DNA of 64,000 bases. It comes from Bacillota bacterium. Lineage in GTDB: Bacteria; Bacillota; Dehalobacteriia; UBA4068. Position 1 is the first letter of the stretch, and each line of letters begins with the position of its first letter. The position numbers and the translations under genes are program-made. The notes under the pieces were generated by a model. That model had not been told where the DNA came from and did no database searches. It saw only the letters and a program-made list of their open reading frames with translations. The stretch spans positions 1-64,000 of the forward strand of contig JAUNBC010000005.1 in NCBI GenBank assembly GCA_030527285.1, read 5' to 3'. Positions 18,103 through 26,069 of this stretch are shown here, in pieces.

Positions 18103-19002
18103 ATGAAAAAAAGTCTGTCTTTGGTTTTAATGCTTTTATTGGCGCTGAGCCTGATATTCGCAGGCTGCGCCGCCGAAGCGCCCGTCGAAGAACCGGCAGA
18201 GGAACCGGTAGAAGAAGTAGCTGCGCCGGAAAATCCGGTCATCCGCCTCTCCACCACTACCTCGGTCAATGACTCCGGTCTGCTGCCCTATTTGCAGCCT
18301 TATTTTGAAGCTGCTACCGGCTACACTCTGGAGATCACCTCCGCCGGCACCGGCGCAGCGATCGAAAAGGCTCGCACCGGCGACGCTGATTGCCTGCTCG
18401 TACACTCCAAATCGCAGGAAGAAGCTTTCATCGGCGAAGGCTTCAATGAGGAAAGAGTTTCCTTTATGTACAATTATTTCGTCGTAGTCGGCCCCGAGGC
18501 TGATCCGGCCGGCGTATCCGCCACCGCCAGCGCCGCCGACGCTTTTGCCGCCATCGCCGCCAGCGGCAGCCCCTTCATCAGCCGCGGCGACGCCTCCGGC
18601 ACGCATACCAAGGAGCTCGGCATCTGGGTGACCGCCGGCTTGCTGGAATCCGCCGACAGGGATGCGGACGGCAATTATCCGCTTATCGAGGCCGACTGGT
18701 ATCAAAGCGTAGGTCAGGGCATGGGCGCTACTTTGAACATTGCTGATGAGCAGCAGGCATACACCCTCTCCGACAAAGCCACCTTCCTGGCGCATGACGA
18801 TAGCCTGAGCATACTGCTGGAGCAGGCCGACGACATGAAGAACACCTATTCGATGATCGCCGTCTCCACCGACCGTTTTGCCGACGTCAACTATGACGGC
18901 GCGCTGGCTTTCATCGAATGGATGACCTCTGAAGAGGCTGCCGAGCTGATCGCCGCCTATGGCGTGGCTGAATACGGCGAAGCGCTGTTCTACAATCTGT
19001 AA
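18103..19002 (+). CDS. tupA: Tungstate-binding lipoprotein of an ABC importer
   Basis: A 299-residue secreted lipoprotein. The signal peptide ends in a lipobox at C22 (LIFAGC) and is followed by a Pro/Glu-rich linker. The oxyanion-binding motif TTTS at 51-54 and SRGDASGTHTK at 160-170 are typical of TupA/WtpA-like tungstate receptors and distinguish it from ModA. GAAAGGGG precedes the ATG. It is the first gene of tupABC and lies behind the structured leader. Molybdate binding is the alternative, but TTTS favours tungstate. Confidence 0.9.
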   Translation: MKKSLSLVLMLLLALSLIFAGCAAEAPVEEPAEEPVEEVAAPENPVIRLSTTTSVNDSGLLPYLQPYFEAATGYTLEITSAGTGAAIEKARTGDADCLLVHSKSQEEAFIGEGFNEERVSFMYNYFVVVGPEADPAGVSATASAADAFAAIAASGSPFISRGDASGTHTKELGIWVTAGLLESADRDADGNYPLIEADWYQSVGQGMGATLNIADEQQAYTLSDKATFLAHDDSLSILLEQADDMKNTYSMIAVSTDRFADVNYDGALAFIEWMTSEEAAELIAAYGVAEYGEALFYNL

Positions 19003-19042
19003 GCTTTAGCCTACTTACGCCCCATTCGGGGCGCGAGGTATT

Positions 19043-19726
19043 ATGGAGCATTTTATTGACGCATTAAGCCTGTTGTTCGGGGAAAACAGCGAGCTGCGGC
19101 GCATCATTTTAGTTACGCTGCAAATGTCGCTTACCAGCACCTCTATTTCCGTGCTGATCGGCATGCCGCTTGGCGTTCTGATCGGCAGCCGCCGTTTCCC
19201 CGGCAAAAGGCATATCATCCGCATCACCCAGACGTTGATGGGCCTACCGCCGGTGGTGGCAGGCCTTATTGTCTTTCTCATCCTCTCGCGCTCCGGACCG
19301 CTGGGCTCGCTGAAGCTGCTGTACACAGTAAGCGCGATGGTGATAGCGCAGGTGGTGCTGCTGACGCCTATCGTCTGCGGCTTGACCACCTCGCTGGTGG
19401 CGGTACGCGCGCCGCAACTGCTGGAAACGACGCGCGGCTTTGGCATGAGCCGCCGCCGCGAGCTGTGGCTGCTGCTGTTTGAAAGCCGCATCCAGCTGAT
19501 ATCGGTGATGATGATGGCCTTTGGCCGCGCTATCGCCGAGGTGGGCGCGGTGCAGATCGTCGGCGGCAATATCCAGTTCAAGACGAGGGTGATGACCACG
19601 GCGATCATGCTCGAGACCAATAAGGGCAATTTCCAATATGCGGTGGCTTTGGGCGTGGTGCTGCTGCTGATCTCGCTGATCGTCAATTCTCTGGCGCAAA
19701 GGATGCAGGAGGACGCCGATGACTGA
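19043..19726 (+). CDS. tupB: Tungstate ABC transporter permease
   Basis: A 227-residue inner-membrane permease with about five transmembrane helices. The cytoplasmic coupling loop contains ETTRGFGMSRRRELWLLL, the EAA-like ATPase contact. It matches the TupB size. It lies 40 bp downstream of tupA with GCGAGG before the ATG, and its 3' end overlaps tupC by 8 bp, showing coupled translation. Confidence 0.9.
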   Translation: MEHFIDALSLLFGENSELRRIILVTLQMSLTSTSISVLIGMPLGVLIGSRRFPGKRHIIRITQTLMGLPPVVAGLIVFLILSRSGPLGSLKLLYTVSAMVIAQVVLLTPIVCGLTTSLVAVRAPQLLETTRGFGMSRRRELWLLLFESRIQLISVMMMAFGRAIAEVGAVQIVGGNIQFKTRVMTTAIMLETNKGNFQYAVALGVVLLLISLIVNSLAQRMQEDADD

Positions 19727-20411
19727 GCCGTTGTTCGTGCTGCGCGACCTGCAAAAAAGCTATCGCGGCCGCGTGGTGTTGGATATTCCGCAGCTCACCC
19801 TGTACAGCGGGCAGAGTTATGCGTTGATCGGCGCCAACGGCAGCGGCAAAAGCACGCTGCTGCGACTGCTGGCGGGAATGATCGCCCCCACTGCCGGCAG
19901 CATCGAGAGCTGCTATCCGCCGCAGGATATCGCCTATCTGCCGCAAAAACCCTATGCCTTCTCCTTCTCGGTATTACGCAATCTGACGATGGCGCTGCCC
20001 GCCGGCGCCGCCGATAAGCAAACGACGGCTTTAGCCGCTCTAAAAGAAGTAGGCCTGGACAGCTTGCAGGCAGCCCGCGGCGACCGTTTATCCGGAGGCG
20101 AAAGCCAACGCCTGTCCGTGGCGCGGCTGCTGATGGGCAAGCAGCGGCTGCTGCTGCTCGACGAACCGACCTCCGCCACCGACATTGCCGGTAATGAGCT
20201 GATCGAATCGGCGCTCAAAAACTACCGTCGGCGTCATCATTGCGACCTGATATTCGCCACTCATGCGCTGTCACAAGCAGCGCGCATGGCCGATCAGGTG
20301 CTGTTCTTTGCCGGAGGACGCATCGTAGAACAAGGCGAAACGGCGCGGCTGCTGCATCATCCGCAAAGCGCCGAATGTCAGGCCTTTCTCCGCTTCTGGC
20401 AGAATTCCTGA
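19719..20411 (+). CDS. tupC: Tungstate ABC transporter ATP-binding protein
   Basis: A 230-residue ABC ATPase. Walker A GANGSGKST is at 38-46, the Q-loop near LPQKPYAF, the signature LSGGESQ at 124-130, Walker B LLLLDEP at 144-150 and the H-loop in the ATHAL segment. It energises uptake through TupB. It is the last gene of the operon, ended by a terminator 32 bp downstream. Tungstate would feed tungstopterin enzymes; none is encoded in this window. Confidence 0.9.
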   Translation: MTEPLFVLRDLQKSYRGRVVLDIPQLTLYSGQSYALIGANGSGKSTLLRLLAGMIAPTAGSIESCYPPQDIAYLPQKPYAFSFSVLRNLTMALPAGAADKQTTALAALKEVGLDSLQAARGDRLSGGESQRLSVARLLMGKQRLLLLDEPTSATDIAGNELIESALKNYRRRHHCDLIFATHALSQAARMADQVLFFAGGRIVEQGETARLLHHPQSAECQAFLRFWQNS

Positions 20412-20442
20412 AACTATGCGCTGCACCCGCAAACGCCTCCCT

Positions 20443-20474
20443 AAGCCGCCTCACTCTTTAAGGACGGCTTTTTT
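20443..20474 (+). terminator. Intrinsic terminator of tupABC
   Basis: AAGCCGCC pairs with GGACGGCTT (one-base bulge) around an 11-nt loop, followed by a run of T residues. Confidence 0.7.
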
Positions 20475-20486
20475 ATTTGCCGCTAC

Positions 20487-20515
20487 TTGTCAAAAGCGCA
20501 TCTATGGTATATAAT
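20487..20515 (+). promoter_or_regulatory. Promoter of the corA leader transcript
   Basis: TTGTCA, 17 bp, and a perfect TATAAT at 20510-20515. The start of transcription would be near 20522, giving a leader of about 140 nt. The leader opens with a TATGGG/CCCATA hairpin at 20524-20542. Confidence 0.7.
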
Positions 20516-20565
20516 ATTAAGGCTATGGGCAAAATTCCCATAAATATCTGTTTGGAGGTGATACC

Positions 20566-20631
20566 GTGGACGGTTCGCCCAGTAGTGACTATCACTTATG
20601 CAAGATACTCGGGAGACCGCACGCGGTATAA
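20566..20631 (+). CDS. 21-codon leader peptide upstream of corA
   Basis: A short frame starting with GTG and encoding MDGSPSSDYHLCKILGRPHAV. A near-perfect SD (TTTGGAGGTGA) is correctly spaced, stronger than many full genes here. It ends 33 nt before the corA start. Its codons 16-18 (GGG AGA CCG) form the 5' arm of a hairpin whose 3' arm can also pair with the corA SD. This suggests a regulatory role for its translation, comparable in principle to the leader peptides of enterobacterial mgtA and corA. I do not recognise the peptide sequence. Confidence 0.55.
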   Translation: MDGSPSSDYHLCKILGRPHAV

Positions 20632-20657
20632 GCTTGGCCGGTCTCCGCAAAAGGAGG
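20612..20657 (+). promoter_or_regulatory. Predicted translational attenuator of corA
   Basis: GGAGACCG (20612-20619, inside the leader peptide) pairs exactly with CGGTCTCC (20639-20646). The CTCC of that 3' arm can instead pair with the SD GGAG at 20653-20656. A ribosome held on the leader frame would free the 3' arm to mask the SD. This is a mutually exclusive fold read directly from the sequence; the regulatory direction is inferred. Confidence 0.5.
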
Positions 20658-20664
20658 TATGGCC

Positions 20665-21597
20665 ATGATCTATGTATATCAAACGGTCGAAGACCGTCTG
20701 CTGTGCCGCGATGAGATCGAGGAGGACTGCTGGATCAACCTCGTCAATCCCACCGAGGCAGAGCTTTCACAGGTAGCGGAGGCTACCGGCATTGACTACG
20801 ATTTCCTCAAGTACCCGCTCGACGATGAGGAGATCCCGCGCTGCGAGGTCGAGGAAGATCAGTCGATGATCATTATCCACGCGCCGATCAAAACCACCGA
20901 CGACGTGATCTATGACACCATCCCGCTGGGCATGGTGCTGAATGACCGCTATGTCGTCACCATTTGCCTGGAGGATCTGGATCTGCTGGCCGAGCTCAGC
21001 GGCAGCCGGATCAAGGGCATGGCTACGTTCAAAAAGACCCGCTTCGTCTTTCAGACGCTGCATCGTAAAACCAACCTTTTCCTCAAGTATCTGCGCGATA
21101 TCAACCGCCGCACCGAGGAGATGGAGCGCGTGCTCAGCCATTCTATGAAGAACAAAGAGCTGCTATCGCTGCTCAATCTGCAAAAATCGCTGGTCTATTT
21201 CTCCACCTCGCTGCGCTATAACGCCAAGGTGATGAACAGGCTGATACGCGGCCGTATCGTCAAAATGTATGAGGAAGACGAAGACCTGCTCGAAGATGTT
21301 ATCATCGAGAATACCCAGGCGATAGAGATGGCGGAGATCTACTCCAATATCACCAATTCGACGATGAGCGCCTTCTCCTCGCTGATCTCCAATACGCTGT
21401 CGATGACGATGAAACTGCTGACCGCCATCACGATCATCCTCTCGATACCGACGATGATCGCCAGCTTCTGGGGCATGAACGTCAACGTGCCTTTCGCCGC
21501 CAATATGGGGCTGTTCGGCTTCGGCGTCATCCTCGGTATCTGCGCCGTGGCCTGCGTGATCGTCTTCCTGCTGCTGAAGAAAAAGGATATGTTCTAA
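20665..21597 (+). CDS. corA: CorA-family divalent cation (Mg2+) transporter
   Basis: A 310-residue protein with a large cytoplasmic N-terminal domain and two C-terminal transmembrane helices. The signature GMN is at 270-272, at the end of the first helix, followed by NVPF and the final helix ending in KKKDMF. It should form a pentameric magnesium channel. The second ATG (20665) is preferred because it lies 7 nt after AAGGAGG; the ATG at 20659 is too close. It has a dedicated promoter, a leader peptide and a terminator, so it is monocistronic. Confidence 0.93.
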   Translation: MIYVYQTVEDRLLCRDEIEEDCWINLVNPTEAELSQVAEATGIDYDFLKYPLDDEEIPRCEVEEDQSMIIIHAPIKTTDDVIYDTIPLGMVLNDRYVVTICLEDLDLLAELSGSRIKGMATFKKTRFVFQTLHRKTNLFLKYLRDINRRTEEMERVLSHSMKNKELLSLLNLQKSLVYFSTSLRYNAKVMNRLIRGRIVKMYEEDEDLLEDVIIENTQAIEMAEIYSNITNSTMSAFSSLISNTLSMTMKLLTAITIILSIPTMIASFWGMNVNVPFAANMGLFGFGVILGICAVACVIVFLLLKKKDMF

Positions 21598-21620
21598 GCC
21601 CGGGCCGCAAACCGGCAAAC

Positions 21621-21654
21621 AAAAAACCTTCTCAAAAATTGAGAAGGTTTTTTT
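21621..21654. terminator. Bidirectional terminator between corA and rpsR
   Basis: AAAACCTTCTCAA pairs with TTGAGAAGGTTTT around AAA; A-runs and T-runs flank it on both sides, suiting the two converging genes. Confidence 0.85.
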
Positions 21655-21671
21655 GCTGTTGACAGCCGGCT

Positions 21672-21953
21672 TTATTCGCTGGTGTAAGGCAGCAGGGCGA
21701 TGATCCTCGCTCTTTTGACCGCCTCGGTCAGGCAGCGCTGATGCTTGGCGCAGTTGCCGGAAATACGGCGCGGCAAGATCTTGCCGCGTTCGGTGATATA
21801 CTTGCGCAGCTTAGCCGTATCTTTATAATCTATCTCGTCCACATGATCGACGCAAAAGCTGCACACTCTGCGCCGTCCGCGACGCGGACCGCGACCGCGG
21901 CCGGAAAACTCACGGTCGCCTCTGTCGCTGCGGTCTCTTCTTTCATCCGCCAT
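21672..21953 (-). CDS. rpsR: 30S ribosomal protein S18
   Basis: A 93-residue protein with the conserved S18 core [22 protein letters not shown] and the C-terminal [10 protein letters not shown]. The N-terminal 30 residues are Arg/Asp/Gly-rich. CSFC and GNCAKHQRC are cysteine/histidine pairs of the kind seen in zinc-binding (C+) ribosomal protein variants. It is the last gene of the rpsF-ssb-rpsR operon, with GGAGG before the ATG. Confidence 0.95.
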   Translation of the reverse strand: MADERRDRSDRGDREFSGRGRGPRRGRRRVCSFCVDHVDEIDYKDTAKLRKYITERGKILPRRISGNCAKHQRCLTEAVKRARIIALLPYTSE

Positions 21954-21981
21954 GATACTTCCTCCTAATATTAGTTATCGC

Positions 21982-22422
21982 TTAAAATGGGAGATCGTCG
22001 TCGCCGAGCATATCGTCGCCGCCGTTATCGGCAAACGGCGAAGGCTCGGGCGCGCTCTGCGCGCTGCTGCGAGCATAATTGCCGCCGCCGTCCCCGCCGC
22101 CTTCACGCGGCGAGAGGAAGCGCACGTTATCGGCTACGACCTCGCAGGCTTTGCGCTTGGAGCCGTCCTGCGCCTCATAAGTGCGCAGACGTAAAGACCC
22201 GTCTACCGCCGCCAATTTGCCCTTGGACAAATAGTTGGCGCAGTTCTCCGCCTGCTGCCGCCATACGGTGATGTCGATGAAATCGGTCTCGCGCTCACCG
22301 GCGGCATTCTTAAAATTTCTATCGACAGCCAAAGTGAACGAGGCCACAGCCACGCCGCTTTGGGTATAACGCAATTCCGGGTCTCTGGTCAACCGGCCAA
22401 TCAAAACTACGCGATTGAGCAT
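21982..22422 (-). CDS. ssb: Single-stranded DNA-binding protein
   Basis: A 146-residue SSB. The OB-fold starts [20 protein letters not shown] and continues through [10 protein letters not shown] Gly/Ser/Pro-rich linker leads to the acidic tip DDDLPF, the partner-binding tail shared by bacterial SSBs. It lies between rpsF and rpsR, the usual Firmicutes order. Confidence 0.96.
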   Translation of the reverse strand: MLNRVVLIGRLTRDPELRYTQSGVAVASFTLAVDRNFKNAAGERETDFIDITVWRQQAENCANYLSKGKLAAVDGSLRLRTYEAQDGSKRKACEVVADNVRFLSPREGGGDGGGNYARSSAQSAPEPSPFADNGGDDMLGDDDLPF

Positions 22423-22443
22423 AATTTATCCTACCGCCTTCCT

Positions 22444-22731
22444 CTACTCGCCGACTCGGACAACAAGATAGCGCATGATCTCGTCTGCGATCTTGAAATT
22501 GCGCTCCAGCTCGGCCGGAAGCTCCGGCTCGCCGTTGATCCTCAACAGCACATAATAGCCTTCGCGCAGTTTCTCGATCTCATAAGCCAGCCGTCTTTTG
22601 CCCCAAGGCTCGACTTTCAAGATCTCACCACCATTGCTTTGGATCAGCGCATTATACTTTTCGATGATCTGCGTATATTGCTCATCTTCAAAATTAGGCT
22701 TGATGATATATACTACTTCGTATTCGCGCAA
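22444..22731 (-). CDS. rpsF: 30S ribosomal protein S6
   Basis: A 95-residue product starting MREYEVVYIIKPN when the TTG at 22731 is used. That codon lies 8 nt after GGAGG and restores the usual S6 N-terminus; the GTG three codons upstream overlaps the SD. S6 binds S18 in the 30S platform. It is the first gene of the operon, preceded by a hairpin that may bind the S6:S18 complex. Confidence 0.94.
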   Translation of the reverse strand: MREYEVVYIIKPNFEDEQYTQIIEKYNALIQSNGGEILKVEPWGKRRLAYEIEKLREGYYVLLRINGEPELPAELERNFKIADEIMRYLVVRVGE

Positions 22732-22749
22732 TCCACTCACCTCCTCCCT

Positions 22750-22790
22750 TTGGACTAACGGTTATATGCCTCGCATATAACAGGGTCGTA
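22750..22790 (-). promoter_or_regulatory. rpsF leader hairpin, candidate S6:S18 autoregulatory element
   Basis: GTTATATGC (22761-22769) and GCATATAAC (22773-22781) form a perfect stem just upstream of the rpsF SD, with an adjacent AACCG. S6:S18-binding RNA motifs with a CCG element are known at this place in many bacteria. The detailed consensus was not checked. Confidence 0.4.
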
Positions 22791-22827
22791 AACAACTGGT
22801 ATATTATAACATAGCAAATATCGCTAA

Positions 22828-24003
22828 TCAAGCATTTTTTTCGATGCTTTCGATAGCGCGCCGCGCGTTCTCCTTAACGCAAAAGGCCGCGTCGCCGCAC
22901 AAATGCTCCAGCACCGGCAGCGCCCGCGCGTCGCCGATCTGCCCCAGCGCCTGCGCCGCCGCCGCGCGTACCTGCCACTCGCCGTCGGCAGCCGCGTCGA
23001 TCAACGGCAGCACCGCCTCGGGCACACAGCCCGCGCCCAGCGCTTCCGCCGCCGCCGCGCGCACCTGACGGTCATCGTCGCGCAAGGACGCCAGCACGTT
23101 TTGCGGCGGATAGACGGCGTCGATCTGCGCCAGCACTTCCAGCATCTTTTTCTTATGCCCGCCCGCGGTCTGCGGCAGCAAATAGGCGATCATCTTTGCC
23201 GCCGTCGCGCCCATCGCCGCCAGCACCTCCGCAACACGGCTCGGCACGTAGATATCGGGACGAGCCAGCGCCGCCATCAAATGCGGCAGCGTGCGCGGCT
23301 CCTTGATCTCGGAGAGGAATTTCACGCCGGCCATTTGCTGCGGCGCGTCGTTCTTATCCAGCAGCAGGCTGATGAATACCGGCAGCAGCTCCTCGTTCGG
23401 GAAATGATACCAGGCGTCGGCCAAAAGCTGCGGCGAATACTGCTCCTCGCCTAAATGCGCGGCGTAGCCCTCGAGCATATTCATCTGCTGCACCAACACC
23501 TTTAGCTGCGCCTGCACCGGCGCTTTGAGCCGCGGATACAGCTCGGTAATGGTATTGAGGCTGCGCGGCGCGTCCTGCATCAGCTTATCGACGACCTCGC
23601 GCCGCAATACCGTATCGGCGGCCAGCATTTTCTCCTCCAGCGACATAAACAGCGTATCCGGCCCCTCGGCGCTCATGCTCACCGGCACGAATATGCGATT
23701 ACCCTCGTCGTCAAAGCGCGGCTGCTCCTCGCTCTTGCGATGGCGGTGAAACTTGCGCTCGCCCGCCATTTGCCGTTTGCGGCGGCGTTTACGCAGCTTG
23801 AGTATCAGCAGCACGATCGCCGTTAGCACGGCCAGCGGCACGGCGACGCCCAAAGCCAGCTTCAGCGGGTCATGGAGCATTTGCTGCCCATAGGCGGTCA
23901 ACCAGTCCATGGCCTGCCGCCACAGCCCGATCAGAAACCACCCGGCGTTATTGTAAGCTCTGATTATCTGATCCCATATTTGTGCAAATGATATCGCAGC
24001 CAA
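22828..24003 (-). CDS. Membrane-anchored HEAT-repeat protein
   Basis: A 391-residue protein. The TTG at 24003 lies 7 nt after GGAGG and gives MAAISFAQIW; the frame is open further upstream, but that part overlaps the preceding gene in another frame and is not protein-like. One transmembrane helix at about 48-70 is followed by a highly basic stretch. The rest is alpha-helical, ending in clear HEAT/PBS-lyase-type repeats (VRAAAAEALGAG, VRAAAAQALGQIGDARALPVL). Such repeats mediate protein contacts. It follows the 130-residue gene and cvpA on the same strand. The partner and role are unknown. Confidence 0.8.
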   Translation of the reverse strand: MAAISFAQIWDQIIRAYNNAGWFLIGLWRQAMDWLTAYGQQMLHDPLKLALGVAVPLAVLTAIVLLILKLRKRRRKRQMAGERKFHRHRKSEEQPRFDDEGNRIFVPVSMSAEGPDTLFMSLEEKMLAADTVLRREVVDKLMQDAPRSLNTITELYPRLKAPVQAQLKVLVQQMNMLEGYAAHLGEEQYSPQLLADAWYHFPNEELLPVFISLLLDKNDAPQQMAGVKFLSEIKEPRTLPHLMAALARPDIYVPSRVAEVLAAMGATAAKMIAYLLPQTAGGHKKKMLEVLAQIDAVYPPQNVLASLRDDDRQVRAAAAEALGAGCVPEAVLPLIDAAADGEWQVRAAAAQALGQIGDARALPVLEHLCGDAAFCVKENARRAIESIEKNA

Positions 24004-24032
24004 ACTATATCCTCCGCTTATCTCTATTGCAG

Positions 24033-24425
24033 CTATTCGCTGCTGATGCTGACTCCCGCGCCCTCGGTGCAGCAGCCGATGATCGCATAATCGACCCCAT
24101 GCTTTTCCAGCTCGCCCTCCAGGCCGGCGGCCAGCGAGCGCTCGCTGGCGGCTAAATAGCCCCGCTCCATATGCGGGGCAAATCCGGACGGCCACAACGT
24201 CACGCCGACGCGCGAGCTTACCGCCAGCCGACGCACGCTCATGAGCAGGCCGCCTTGCAGCGGCTGATAGACGGCGGCGTATTCGCGCAGCCTTCTTGCC
24301 GGCAATAACCCGCTGACGTCGCGCTCTATCCACAGCAGCAGCTGTTCAGGCCGCGCCGTCATCGGCGCCTGACGCTCCGGCTCGCGCAGATATCGATCAT
24401 CAATCTCAGCCGCTGCTGCTGCCAT
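24033..24425 (-). CDS. Unrecognised small protein between cvpA and the HEAT gene
   Basis: About 130 residues from the second ATG (24425), which follows GGGAGA by 7 nt; the first ATG at 24440 is possible. I do not recognise the family. It ends GVDYAIIGCCTEGAGVSISSE, with a CC pair, and has no membrane segment. Reality is supported by tight spacing: 18 bp after cvpA and 29 bp before the HEAT gene, both on the same strand, with a good SD for the next gene following its stop. Confidence 0.6.
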   Translation of the reverse strand: MAAAAAEIDDRYLREPERQAPMTARPEQLLLWIERDVSGLLPARRLREYAAVYQPLQGGLLMSVRRLAVSSRVGVTLWPSGFAPHMERGYLAASERSLAAGLEGELEKHGVDYAIIGCCTEGAGVSISSE

Positions 24426-24443
24426 TACAGTATCTCCCATGCT

Positions 24444-25082
24444 TTATATCTCGATTATCTGCGGTAATTCGTCGATGGCCGGAATATCCGGCAGCGTCGG
24501 CAATTCCCCGATCTCGATCAGCTTCAGCGAATCAAGCAGCGGCATCACCACTTGCGAATTATCCATAAACGCCGCCGCCTGCCCGCCAAAGCCCATGGCC
24601 AGCATCGCCGGCAGCAGTATATCGTCGAAAATGATCATCAGCGCCAGCGTGATCACCACCGCCACGCAAGCTCCAAGCGCGCGGTTGATCGAGCCGAGCA
24701 GCCCGCGCGAGAATATCGAGGTCAAAGCATAGGCGATACGCTTGACCAGCCAGTTGACCACGACGAAAATGACGATGAACACCACGATCTCCACCACGCC
24801 GGTAAGCAGCTCGGTAGAATCGCCGAAAATGAACAGCAGCCCGCGCAGCGTGTCGGACAAGGTCTGCCCCTGCTCCGCCGCCGCCTGCGCCTGTTGCGGC
24901 AGCTCCGGCTGACGCAGCGCCGCGACTATGTAGGCGGCGACGGGCGTGGAAAAGAGCCGCGCCGCGCGATAAGCGAGGATCAAAGCGCCGATCTTGGCGA
25001 CGACATTGATCGTGCCCCAGCGCCAGCCCCATAATATACCCAACAAAGCGATACCCGCCAATATCCAGTCGCTTGCCGTCAT
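24444..25082 (-). CDS. CvpA-family membrane protein
   Basis: A 212-residue integral membrane protein with about four helices and the CvpA-like start DWILAGIALLGILWGWRWG, followed by a conserved central helix (FVVVNWLVKRIAYAL). CvpA was first found as a colicin V export factor in E. coli; in Firmicutes its role is not settled. A Pro/Glu-rich C-terminal tail lies outside the helices. GGAGG precedes the ATG. It appears to be the first gene of a three-gene operon with the unknown protein and the HEAT protein. Confidence 0.8.
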   Translation of the reverse strand: MTASDWILAGIALLGILWGWRWGTINVVAKIGALILAYRAARLFSTPVAAYIVAALRQPELPQQAQAAAEQGQTLSDTLRGLLFIFGDSTELLTGVVEIVVFIVIFVVVNWLVKRIAYALTSIFSRGLLGSINRALGACVAVVITLALMIIFDDILLPAMLAMGFGGQAAAFMDNSQVVMPLLDSLKLIEIGELPTLPDIPAIDELPQIIEI

Positions 25083-25169
25083 TTATGCCTCCAAAGTATG
25101 CGTTTTCTTGACGATAGGCGCATTGGGATAGAACCAATACGCCTACATTATACTCTATTGGCGTGAAGA

Positions 25170-25925
25170 TTAGCAAGCGCTTTGCCGGTTTATCAACGCC
25201 GCCGCGTATCCTCCGCCGAACCCGTTATCTATATTCACCGTCACCACCCCTGATGAGCAGGAGTTGAGCATCGACAGCAGCGCCGCCAGCCCCTCAAAGC
25301 TGGCTCCGTAGCCGATCGAGGTCGGCACGGCGATCACCGGCGCGGCGGCCATGCCGCCCACCACCGAGGCCAGCGCGCCTTCCATGCCGGCCACCACCAC
25401 CAGGACCCGCGCCTCGGCGATCAACCGCTGATGCGCTAACAGCCGGTGCAGGCCGGCCACGCCGACGTCATAGACGCGCTCCACGCGCGCGCCCATCAGC
25501 TCGGCGGTCAGCGCAGCTTCCTCGGCCACCGGCAGATCCGAAGTGCCGGCGCACAGCACCGCGACCAGCCCCGAGGAACGCAAGCCCTCGGCCGGTATGT
25601 AGATCATCCTTGCCGTCGCGTTATACTCGACTTGCGGCGCTAATTGCGCCACGGCGGCGTATTTATCAGCGTCGCAGCGCGTGGCGATGATACTGCGGCG
25701 GCTTTTGGCATGCAGGCGCTCGAAAATGGCGGCGATCTGCTCGGCACTTTTACCCGCTCCGTACACCACCTCGGGAAAACCGCGCCGCAGCTCGCGCTGA
25801 TGATCGAGCTTGGCGAAGCCGATATCCTCATAATCGATATGCCGCAATTGCTCCGTTGCCTCCGCCACCGGCAGCCGCCCATCCGCCACCTGCTGCAAAA
25901 GCTGCTTTAACCGTCCGTTATCCAT
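25170..25925 (-). CDS. larB: LarB, nickel-pincer cofactor biosynthesis carboxylase/hydrolase
   Basis: A 251-residue protein with a short N-terminal helix region and an AIR-carboxylase-like domain (YGAGKSAEQIAAIFERL, then CAGTSDLPVAEEAALTAELMGA and the C-terminal NIDNGFGGGYAAALI). LarB acts on nicotinic acid adenine dinucleotide in making the nickel-pincer cofactor of lactate racemase. Neither larC, larE nor larA is nearby, so either they lie elsewhere or the protein serves another pathway. The SD is weak. Confidence 0.85.
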   Translation of the reverse strand: MDNGRLKQLLQQVADGRLPVAEATEQLRHIDYEDIGFAKLDHQRELRRGFPEVVYGAGKSAEQIAAIFERLHAKSRRSIIATRCDADKYAAVAQLAPQVEYNATARMIYIPAEGLRSSGLVAVLCAGTSDLPVAEEAALTAELMGARVERVYDVGVAGLHRLLAHQRLIAEARVLVVVAGMEGALASVVGGMAAAPVIAVPTSIGYGASFEGLAALLSMLNSCSSGVVTVNIDNGFGGGYAAALINRQSAC

Positions 25926-25985
25926 AATATCCCGCTTTCGTGATTATTCGCTTTAAGCCAAATACGCCTTTATTATACTATATGC

Positions 25986-26014
25986 TTGTCCATTTGTCAT
26001 TTTCGGTTTATAAT
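25986..26014 (+). promoter_or_regulatory. Promoter of ychF
   Basis: TTGTCC, 17 bp, perfect TATAAT at 26009-26014, about 55 nt before the ychF start. Confidence 0.6.
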
Positions 26015-26069
26015 ATTATTTGAACTTTCCGGCGCGGCAGCTCTGCGCGCCGCTGGAGGAGGAATAACT

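Noticed and set aside
20522-20664. M-box magnesium riboswitch at corA
   Set aside because: The leader is too short and lacks the conserved M-box helices; a leader peptide with alternate pairing explains it better.
24004-24333. N-terminal extension of the HEAT-repeat gene
   Set aside because: It overlaps the preceding gene out of frame, is Arg-rich and lacks an SD, whereas the TTG at 24003 has GGAGG at ideal spacing.
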